Below, one piece after another: positions 7,167 through 13,073 of a DNA stretch of 18,895 nucleotides. Position 1 is the first letter of the stretch. Every line of letters begins with the position of its first letter. The translations under genes and the position numbers were made by a program. The notes beneath the pieces are model-generated. The model did no database searches, was not told where the DNA came from, and saw only the letters and a program-made list of their open reading frames with translations. This DNA is from Bacillota bacterium (lineage in GTDB: Bacteria; Bacillota; Clostridia; Christensenellales; Aristaeellaceae), in contig JAEWTC010000087.1 of the NCBI GenBank assembly GCA_023459675.1, forward strand, positions 1 through 18,895, written 5' to 3'.

Positions 7167-8313
7167 GCAAGGGTCCTCTCTGTTTATTTTCAATCAGGGT
7201 ACGGTAGCGGGCCTCCACGGTGAGCATGAGCCGCTCCCACGGAATCGGGATGGTTTCCCTCGCCTGCAGACCCGCGGCCCGCGCGCCGGGAAGCGCCTGC
7301 GCAATGCCCGCGGCAATTTCCTGCGGGGTATTCTCGCATAGAAACCCGTTCTCGTTGTGCACGATGCCCTCCGCCGAACAGCTGCCCGCAATCAGCAGCG
7401 CCGAGGTGCCCATGGCCGCCGCCTCGCGCACCACCATGGGCGCGTTATCGTACAGCGAGGGGAAAACCATCAAATCGGCGCGCTCATACAGCGCCATCAG
7501 CAGCTCGCGCTCGCTGAGGAAGCCGGTAAACAGCACGTCTTGCTCCAGGGAAAGCTCCCGCGCAAGGGCCTTGATCTTACCCAGATCCGGCCCGGTTCCC
7601 ACCATGATCAGAAACGTTCGCTGCCCCTGCGCTTTGAGCAGCGCGCAGGCGCGCAGCACGGAATCCGGGTTTTTCTTCAAATTCTGCTGCCCCGCAAAAA
7701 TCAGCACGGGAACGCCGTCGGGGACCGGAAACCGCTCCAGCGCCCTGCGCTTGCCCTCCGGGGTGACCGTATACAGGTCGGTGCCGTTGGGCATGACCAC
7801 GGGGTTGCCCCGATAGCCGTAGGATTTCAGCACTTCGCACGTCTGCCCGTTGACCGCCCATACCTCGTCGCAGGTTTCGTAAAACCGGGCGATCGTGTCG
7901 ACCACCGCCTGCGCGACGTGTTTGGAGTGGGTGGCTTTGCGGAAATCGTCGTAATACTTGGAGTGGAAGGTCGCCACCAGCGGCACCCCGTCGCGCCGGG
8001 CCAGCCGCCGCGCCTCCGCGCCCACAAAGAACGGGCTGTGCGTATGCAGGATATCAAACTTCATGGCGTTCACGGCGCGGCGGTAGGCGCCGTCCCACAA
8101 GGGGATGCCCGCCCTGTATACCTCGCCGGGCACATGGACGCCCCTGTACAATAGCGTTTCACAGCTTTCCAGCTTCGGGTACCGGGTGTTTTCCGGCGCG
8201 ATATAGAGCGTGCGGTGACCAAGCGCCGCAAGCTGCTGGCAATAGCTGAGCATGACGCGCCCCACGCCGTCGATCGTCGGAGGATAGGACTCGCAGAACT
8301 GTCCGATCAGCAC
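7156..8313 (-). CDS. GT4-family glycosyltransferase, probably glycolipid-forming
   Basis: A retaining GT-B glycosyltransferase of 385 residues. The N-terminal acceptor domain starts GQFCESYPPTIDGVGR (4-19) and contains THSPF (91-95) and TFHSKYYDD (115-123). The C-terminal nucleotide-sugar domain has GQQNLKKN (208-215), a VGTGPD stretch (238-243) and an acidic D-x7-E site (D289, E297 in DNAPMVVREAAAMG). This resembles the branch holding 1,2-diacylglycerol glucosyltransferases and mannosyltransferases. Donor and acceptor cannot be read from sequence. The start is GTG 8313, ten bases after GGAGG. The stop overlaps the start of the flippase gene, indicating translational coupling. It is transcribed from a strong promoter at 8478-8506. 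Confidence 0.92.
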   Translation of the reverse strand: MLIGQFCESYPPTIDGVGRVMLSYCQQLAALGHRTLYIAPENTRYPKLESCETLLYRGVHVPGEVYRAGIPLWDGAYRRAVNAMKFDILHTHSPFFVGAEARRLARRDGVPLVATFHSKYYDDFRKATHSKHVAQAVVDTIARFYETCDEVWAVNGQTCEVLKSYGYRGNPVVMPNGTDLYTVTPEGKRRALERFPVPDGVPVLIFAGQQNLKKNPDSVLRACALLKAQGQRTFLIMVGTGPDLGKIKALARELSLEQDVLFTGFLSERELLMALYERADLMVFPSLYDNAPMVVREAAAMGTSALLIAGSCSAEGIVHNENGFLCENTPQEIAAGIAQALPGARAAGLQARETIPIPWERLMLTVEARYRTLIENKQRGPLHET

Positions 8314-8477
8314 GAAAGGAATGCCTCCGTTTCAGGGTTTACCAGCGCAGCAAACCGCGATTCTTTCGACAGTATATCACAGCCGCCCCGGTTTGGATAC
8401 GGCACAAGCAGCCAAACAGCCTCCGGCAGCCCGCAAACGCGCTTCCGGAGACCGGCAAAAACATGGCGTTCCTTACC

Positions 8478-8506
8478 AATATACTGAAAAACCGCGGGCC
8501 TGTCAA
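8478..8506 (-). promoter_or_regulatory. Promoter of the glycosyltransferase-flippase operon
   Basis: TTGACA (8506-8501), 17 bases, TATATT (8483-8478) on the minus strand. The leader to GTG 8313 would be about 160 bases. It contains a second candidate, the extended -10 TGATATACT with TATACT at 8376-8371, which could give a much shorter leader. I see no recognisable riboswitch in 8314-8477, only a weak CTCCGG/CCGGAG pair. Confidence 0.7.
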
Positions 8507-8511
8507 ACTGC

Positions 8512-8541
8512 TTGACGGGCAAACCGCCGCGCGGCTATAAT
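8512..8541 (+). promoter_or_regulatory. Promoter of the Mbeg1-like hydrolase gene
   Basis: TTGACG (8512-8517), an 18-base spacer and a perfect TATAAT (8536-8541). Its -35 box lies five bases from the -35 box of the divergent glycosyltransferase promoter, together forming the inverted repeat TGTCAA-actgc-TTGACG. The transcript would start near 8548, leaving a leader of about 38 bases to ATG 8587. Confidence 0.72.
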
Positions 8542-8586
8542 AAAAGCAACCGATGAACCGGCAGATACGACACGCAGAGGACAGGT

Positions 8587-9687
8587 ATGGAAAACGTTCA
8601 AAACCATGTTCGCGCGCAGGGCGGCGCCCCCTTCTCCCAGCGTCCGTTTGACGTGCTGGATGGCCTGGCGCTGACGCAGATTATCTATATGCCGATGGAA
8701 GGCTTTCTGACCGGCGATGAAACCGCGGGGCTCAAAGCGCTGTGGACGTTCATTTCGCTGAAAACCTTGGACCCCTTCCCCACGTTCTACCTGCGCAAAT
8801 GCTATGCGTTTTTGCAATGCTGCGCCGCCGCGCCGCGGTATGACGCGCTTTCGCTGTTTGATTATTGCAACCACATCGACCCCGACCAGGAAACGCAATT
8901 CTGCGCCTGTACGTTTGCCCTGCCCGACGGGAACCGGTTCGTTTCGTTTCGCGGCACCGATTTAAGCATGACCGGCTGGAAGGAAGACTTCAATATGTCG
9001 TTCATGACGGTGCCCGCGCAGCTGGAAGCCGTGCGCTATGTGGAGCAGGCGGCCGCGAAGTTTGCGGGAAAGCTGCTGCTGGGCGGCCACTCCAAGGGCG
9101 GCAACCTGGCGCTGTACGCCGCCTGCCACGTATCCGAGGCTGTGCGCGAACGCATTGAGCGCGTCTACAGCTTCGACGGCCCCGGCGTAGACAAGCAGAC
9201 GCTTGGCGCAGACGGCTATCAGGCCGTGCGGGACCGCGTGCAGAGCTGGATTCCGCAAAGCTCGGTCATCGGGATGCTGTTGTGCTATCACCCGGATTAT
9301 CTGGTGGTGAAGTCAAGCGCCGCGGGGCTGATGCAGCACGACGTATTTACCTGGCACGTGGAAAACGGCGCGTTCGTTTCCCTGCAGGAACTGGACCTGT
9401 CCACGCGCATCGCCAACGAAGCGTTCAGCCTCTGGCTGGATCAGCATTCCGAGGAAGAGCGCAAATTAATGGTGGAGATCGTATTTAAGATCGTTTCGGG
9501 CATCGGGGAGGACAACATCGGCCCGCTGTACGAAGACCCGCGGGGAAGCTCGCTGAAGATGTTCTCCGCCTTTGCCAAGCTGGATTTTGAAATGCGCGCG
9601 AAAGCGGTGAAGCTGTTCGCGGGATTATTGTCCACGGAAGCGGGCTACGCCATCCGCCAGCTGCTGGCCAAGGTGCTGCGCACCTGA
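8587..9687 (+). CDS. Mbeg1-like (DUF2974) alpha/beta-hydrolase
   Basis: A 366-residue cytoplasmic protein of the Mbeg1-like family, which has an alpha/beta-hydrolase fold and is found widely in Firmicutes with no settled substrate. The nucleophile elbow GHSKGG (167-172, Ser169), the oxyanion-type stretch FVSFRGTD (118-125) and FDGPG (196-200) are visible; a His in the MQHDVFTWHV region may complete the triad. There is no signal peptide. The N-terminal half is Cys-rich (C72, C78, C79, C94, C106, C108), which is unusual but may be chance. ATG 8587 follows AGAGGA by five bases. It is divergent from the glycosyltransferase operon and shares a regulatory region with it, so a lipase or esterase role in envelope lipid metabolism is possible but only inferred. 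Confidence 0.85.
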   Translation: MENVQNHVRAQGGAPFSQRPFDVLDGLALTQIIYMPMEGFLTGDETAGLKALWTFISLKTLDPFPTFYLRKCYAFLQCCAAAPRYDALSLFDYCNHIDPDQETQFCACTFALPDGNRFVSFRGTDLSMTGWKEDFNMSFMTVPAQLEAVRYVEQAAAKFAGKLLLGGHSKGGNLALYAACHVSEAVRERIERVYSFDGPGVDKQTLGADGYQAVRDRVQSWIPQSSVIGMLLCYHPDYLVVKSSAAGLMQHDVFTWHVENGAFVSLQELDLSTRIANEAFSLWLDQHSEEERKLMVEIVFKIVSGIGEDNIGPLYEDPRGSSLKMFSAFAKLDFEMRAKAVKLFAGLLSTEAGYAIRQLLAKVLRT

Positions 9688-9688
9688 G

Positions 9689-10483
9689 TTAAAACTGCCG
9701 GAAAAACGCCTCGATATTACAATGCGCTATGTTTTCCCGTTCTTCCTGGGTGAGCGGAAGCGCTTCAAACCGTTCCCGCTCGATAACCGGGTCCCACATG
9801 GGGTAATCGGTGCCAAACAGCACGCGGTCCGGCCGGTAGCGGCGCACGATCTCCGCGCCTTTTTCCGGCGTGAGGGCGTAAAGGCTGGAGGAGGTATCCA
9901 CCCAAACGTTGTGGAGCTGGGCAAGCGTATCGCAGGCGCTGTCCCAAATCGACCAGCCGCCGAAATGCGCTGCGATCACCTTCACGTCCGGCACGGCCTC
10001 AAGCGCCTTTGCCAGCCGCCGCGGCTCGCTGTAGGGGAAGCGGAAATCGCCCGCGTGCATCATCGCGGGCATGTTCTCCCGCGCGAGGCATTGGAACAGG
10101 TGGATAACGTTATCGCCGTCCAGCAGCACCTTTTGCATATCCGCGTGTATTTTCACGCCCAACAGCCCGCCCGCCTTGATCCGCTTCAGCTCGGCGGGGA
10201 CGTCCGCAAAATCCGGGTGCATGGCGCCAAACGCCATCAGCCGGTCCGGGTACTCCGCCACGGTGCGCATCAGGTAATTGTTGATGCCCGTCACGCGCTC
10301 CGGCGTTACGGCAACGCCGTGCACGAGGTGCTTCCTGATCCCCGCAAGCTGCCCGCGCTCCAAAAGCGTTTCCAGCCGCCCCTCGTGCTGCATGGTCATT
10401 TCATAAAAATCCGCCGTGGCAAGCGAGGCCTTGCCTGCGATTTCCCCGGGATAAACGTGCGCGTGCGCATCGATATAATACAA
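9689..10483 (-). CDS. Amidohydrolase-2 family metal-dependent hydrolase
   Basis: A TIM-barrel hydrolase of the amidohydrolase-2 family (COG2159, PF04909), 264 residues. Likely metal and catalytic residues are the HxH motif in DAHAH (H7, H9), H143 (MMHAG), H173 (AAHFGG) and D226 (FGTDYPMWDP). Relatives include decarboxylases and hydrolases of small carboxylates; the substrate here is unknown. The start is TTG 10483 (MYYIDAHAH), nine bases after AAAGGAG. In-frame ATGs at 10522 and 10540 lie at or before the promoter -10 (10522-10527) and so cannot be used from that promoter. The gene meets the Mbeg1-like gene tail to tail with a single base between stops. Confidence 0.9.
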   Translation of the reverse strand: MYYIDAHAHVYPGEIAGKASLATADFYEMTMQHEGRLETLLERGQLAGIRKHLVHGVAVTPERVTGINNYLMRTVAEYPDRLMAFGAMHPDFADVPAELKRIKAGGLLGVKIHADMQKVLLDGDNVIHLFQCLARENMPAMMHAGDFRFPYSEPRRLAKALEAVPDVKVIAAHFGGWSIWDSACDTLAQLHNVWVDTSSSLYALTPEKGAEIVRRYRPDRVLFGTDYPMWDPVIERERFEALPLTQEERENIAHCNIEAFFRQF

Positions 10484-10521
10484 GCCGAACCGCTCCTTTG
10501 GCCGAGAAAATTCCTTCTCCA

Positions 10522-10550
10522 TATATAGCGCGGCATGCAAAGAATGTCAA
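10522..10550 (-). promoter_or_regulatory. Promoter of the amidohydrolase gene
   Basis: TTGACA (10550-10545), 17 bases, TATATA (10527-10522) on the minus strand. The transcript would start near 10515, about 32 bases before TTG 10483. This position fixes the translation start of the gene. It is back to back with the ECF-type promoter at 10559, nine bases away. Confidence 0.72.
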
Positions 10551-10558
10551 CCTCGCCG

Positions 10559-10586
10559 GGAACAAACCGGCGTGCAGGATCGTCTA
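10559..10586 (+). promoter_or_regulatory. ECF-type promoter before the sigma factor gene
   Basis: GGAAC (10559-10563), 17 bases, CGTCTA (10581-10586). This matches the general ECF pattern of a GAAC-containing -35 and a CGTC -10 (compare Bacillus SigM/SigW-type promoters) and not the TTGACA/TATAAT type used by other genes here. The same two boxes recur at 11170-11196. The leader would be about 25 bases, ending in GGGAGG before ATG 10617. It suggests autoregulation. Confidence 0.68.
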
Positions 10587-10616
10587 TTGATCAGACTGAC
10601 ACAGGGAGGTGCGCGG

Positions 10617-11168
10617 ATGACGGAGCGGCTGCTGAAAAAAGCACAGCGCGGCGATGCCGACGCGTTCGTCAAACTGTGCGCACCCCTGGAAGGCATGGTC
10701 TACCGCCATTGCCTGCAGATGCTGAAGAATCCGGCAGACGCGCAGGACGCGGCGCAGGAGGCCATGCTCAAGGCATTCCGCTCCATCGCCGCCTTTGAGG
10801 CGCGCAGCGAGCTGGCAACCTGGCTGTTTCGAATCGCGCACAACACCAGCCTGGATTTTTTGAAGAAAGCTTATCAGCAGCGGGAAGGCACGTCGCTGGA
10901 CAGCCTGCGCGAACAGGGCTTCGACCCGCCCTCGGACGGGCAGACGCCCGAGGACGCGTATCTGCAAGGCAGCGAGCAAGCCATGCTCAAGCAGGCGGTT
11001 TCCGCCCTTGCCCCGCGCCAGCAGGCGCTGCTCTCCCTGCGCTACGGCGACGGCTACAGCTACGAGCAGATTGCCGACGCCATGAACCTGACGCTGGGTA
11101 CCGTGAAAAGCGCGCTGAACAGAGCCAAAGAGGAATTGAAGGCCGCGGTGCAAATCCGCCAGCAATGA
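10617..11168 (+). CDS. ECF-subfamily RNA polymerase sigma factor
   Basis: A small group 4 sigma factor of 183 residues with only regions 2 and 4. Region 2 (about 20-86) includes the core-binding and -10 recognition stretch NPADAQDAAQEAMLKAFRS and the following FEARSELATWLFRIAHNTSLDFLKK. Region 4 (about 122-176) ends in the helix-turn-helix YSYEQIADAMNLTLGTVKSALNRAKEEL. ATG 10617 follows GGGAGG by seven bases; an in-frame ATG at 10572 lies inside the promoter. It is followed 51 bases later by a membrane DUF4349 gene that is the likely anti-sigma factor. The signal and the regulon beyond this operon are unknown. Confidence 0.95.
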   Translation: MTERLLKKAQRGDADAFVKLCAPLEGMVYRHCLQMLKNPADAQDAAQEAMLKAFRSIAAFEARSELATWLFRIAHNTSLDFLKKAYQQREGTSLDSLREQGFDPPSDGQTPEDAYLQGSEQAMLKQAVSALAPRQQALLSLRYGDGYSYEQIADAMNLTLGTVKSALNRAKEELKAAVQIRQQ

Positions 11169-11169
11169 G

Positions 11170-11196
11170 GGAACCAATCGGGTTTCCGCTCGTCTA
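11170..11196 (+). promoter_or_regulatory. Second ECF-type promoter, before the DUF4349 gene
   Basis: GGAAC (11170-11174), 16 bases, CGTCTA (11191-11196), with boxes identical to those at 10559-10586. It starts two bases after the sigma gene stop and would give a short leader with AAGGGAGG before ATG 11220. It would let the sigma factor raise its own likely inhibitor and the SIMPL protein independently of its own gene. Confidence 0.68.
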
Positions 11197-11219
11197 GTAT
11201 AGAGAAGGGAGGTCAACAC

Positions 11220-12329
11220 ATGAAACAAACGCAAAATTTCGATGCGCTGGATCGCGCGTTGACCGACCTGCATCAGGCGGACGTCCCCGCGGGCTTTTCA
11301 GCCTCGTGGCGCGACGCCGTGAAACGAGAGGAGCCTGTCCCCATGCAAACCGAAAAGCCGCTATCCTGGCTGCGGCGCGCCGCCCTGCCCATCGCCGCGG
11401 CGCTGGTGCTGATCACCGGCACGCTGGTCACCGGAGCGCTGACCCCGCCCGCGCAATACGACGCGGGCACGGCGGAAAACGAAACCTACGATACCGACAC
11501 AACCCTTACGAGCTCCGCGGCGGACTACGGGTACCAGCGCTCGGCGGACGTAAGCTTCGCACCTGCCCCCGCGCCGGAATACGCGGCGGACGCCGCGGCC
11601 AAAGGCGCTGGAGAAACCGCAAGCGGAACGGTAAGCGACGACCGCAAAATTGTGCGCACGGTCAGCCTTACGCTGTCCACCGCGGCCTTTGAGCAGGACT
11701 ACGCCGCCGTGCTCGCCCTCACGCAAGGCGCGGGCGGTTACGTAGGCTCCGTCAGCTCCTACACGGAGCAGGCGGAAAACCGCACGGCGTCGTTTGATCT
11801 GCGCATCCCCGCCGACCGGCTGGAGAGTTTCTTAAGCGGGGTCGGCGGCATCGGCCGGATTACCGAGCGCTACGAAACCGCGGACGACATGACCGTTTCG
11901 TATACCGATACGCAGCTGCGGCTTTCGAACCAGCGGGCCAAGATGACCCGCCTGCAGGAACTGCTTGCGCAGGCGGAGACCGTGGAGGACCTGCTGGCCG
12001 TGGAAAGCGAGATCGCCAACACGCAGTATGAAATCGACAGTCTGGAAACCTCCCTGCGCTTCATCGACCGTCAGGTGGAGTACGCCACCGTAAGCGTGTA
12101 CCTGCGGGAGCGCGCGGCCATCGATACCGCGGCCGCGGGCGATCTGACCCTGGGCGAGCGGATCCGAAGCGGCCTGAGGGCGTCGGTGGATTGGCTTCAG
12201 GCTTTCTTCACCAACATGCTCGTGTTCCTGGCCGCCGCCGCGCCGGTTCTCATTCCCCTGGTGCTCCTGTACGTCGTGTTCCGGCTCGTACGCAGGAGCA
12301 GGCATTCCCATTCCAAAAAGGACAACTGA
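11220..12329 (+). CDS. DUF4349 membrane protein, probable anti-sigma factor
   Basis: A 369-residue protein. It has a short cytoplasmic N-terminus (1-52), one membrane segment (about 54-73), an extracytoplasmic low-complexity linker rich in Ala, Thr, Asp and Pro (75-140), a DUF4349 domain (about 141-300) with a long predicted coiled coil (about 230-285), and a second membrane segment (about 331-356) followed by a basic tail. Its place right after an ECF sigma gene, and the cytoplasmic stub ahead of a membrane segment, suggest it holds the sigma factor and senses envelope state. The N-terminal stub has no Cys or His-x3-Cys zinc motif, so it is not a classic ZAS anti-sigma domain. ATG 11220 follows AAGGGAGG. 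The SIMPL gene starts 19 bases after it. Confidence 0.85.
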   Translation: MKQTQNFDALDRALTDLHQADVPAGFSASWRDAVKREEPVPMQTEKPLSWLRRAALPIAAALVLITGTLVTGALTPPAQYDAGTAENETYDTDTTLTSSAADYGYQRSADVSFAPAPAPEYAADAAAKGAGETASGTVSDDRKIVRTVSLTLSTAAFEQDYAAVLALTQGAGGYVGSVSSYTEQAENRTASFDLRIPADRLESFLSGVGGIGRITERYETADDMTVSYTDTQLRLSNQRAKMTRLQELLAQAETVEDLLAVESEIANTQYEIDSLETSLRFIDRQVEYATVSVYLRERAAIDTAAAGDLTLGERIRSGLRASVDWLQAFFTNMLVFLAAAAPVLIPLVLLYVVFRLVRRSRHSHSKKDN

Positions 12330-12348
12330 TAAATAGGAGGAAATTCTC

Positions 12349-13032
12349 ATGAAAAAACTACTGAGCCTGATCCTGGTTCTCGCGCTGTGCGCATTCGCCG
12401 TTTCCGCTCTCGCGGATGACAACACCGTTACCGCAATCGGCACCGGCTCCGTGAAACTGGTTCCCGATATGGCTTCGTTCTCCATCGGCATCAACACGCA
12501 GGACGCGCTGGTGTCCACCGCGCAGGCGGCCAACAACGCCGCGATGGACGCGGTCATCACCGCGCTGACCGGCCTTGGCGTAAACAAGGACGACCTGCAA
12601 ACCAACAGCTTTTCCGTGTATCCCGTGTACGACTATTCCACCGATACCCCCGTTGTGAACGGCTATGAGGTGAGCAACACCGTAACCGTGATCGTGCGCG
12701 ATCTGGCAAAGCTGCCCGCCCTGTTGGACGCGGCGGTGGAAGCGGGCGCCAACAACGTGTACAGCCTCGGTTTCCAAAGCTCCCAGCAGGCGACCGCCTA
12801 TGACCAGGCCCTGAAAGCCGCCGCGCAGGACGCGCTGCGCAAGGCCGCGCTGATTGCGCAGGCCGTGGGCAAAGAAGCGGGAAGCGTGCTGTCCCTCGAT
12901 GAAATCTCCACGTCGACCGGTATGGTTTACGGCGGCGCGGCCTACTCCATGGAATCGTCCTACAGCGCGCCCATCGAAAGCGGCATGGTAACGGTTACCG
13001 CGCAGGTGGAGGCCACGGTCGCCCTCAACTAG
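12349..13032 (+). CDS. Secreted SIMPL-domain (DUF541, YggE/BP26-like) protein
   Basis: A 227-residue exported protein. It has a signal peptide (1-22, KKLLSLILVLALCAFAV core, cleavage after ALA before DDN), then a single SIMPL domain opening VTAIGTGSVKLVPDMASFSIGI. This pattern is typical of YggE/BP26 relatives, which assemble into rings and are linked to oxidative or envelope stress in some bacteria. No lipobox Cys follows the signal core in the right place and no membrane anchor follows, so it is likely released or wall-associated. ATG 12349 follows AGGAGG closely. It is the last gene of the sigma-DUF4349-SIMPL operon. Confidence 0.92.
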   Translation: MKKLLSLILVLALCAFAVSALADDNTVTAIGTGSVKLVPDMASFSIGINTQDALVSTAQAANNAAMDAVITALTGLGVNKDDLQTNSFSVYPVYDYSTDTPVVNGYEVSNTVTVIVRDLAKLPALLDAAVEAGANNVYSLGFQSSQQATAYDQALKAAAQDALRKAALIAQAVGKEAGSVLSLDEISTSTGMVYGGAAYSMESSYSAPIESGMVTVTAQVEATVALN

Positions 13033-13037
13033 CATTC

Positions 13038-13067
13038 TTGATTTTCAGCCCTCGCCCGTGCTACAAT
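13038..13067 (+). promoter_or_regulatory. Candidate tilS promoter placing the transcript start at the ATG
   Basis: TTGATT (13038-13043), an 18-base spacer and TACAAT (13062-13067) lie just after the SIMPL stop codon. The -10 ends six bases before ATG 13074, so transcription would begin at about the first base of the coding region. No ribosome site is present in this gap. The match is good but not perfect. Confidence 0.5.
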
Positions 13068-13073
13068 AGCCCT

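Noticed and set aside
8314..8477. Riboswitch or T-box in the glycosyltransferase leader
   Set aside because: No conserved riboswitch core, T-box sequence or terminator hairpin is recognisable; only weak GC pairing is present.
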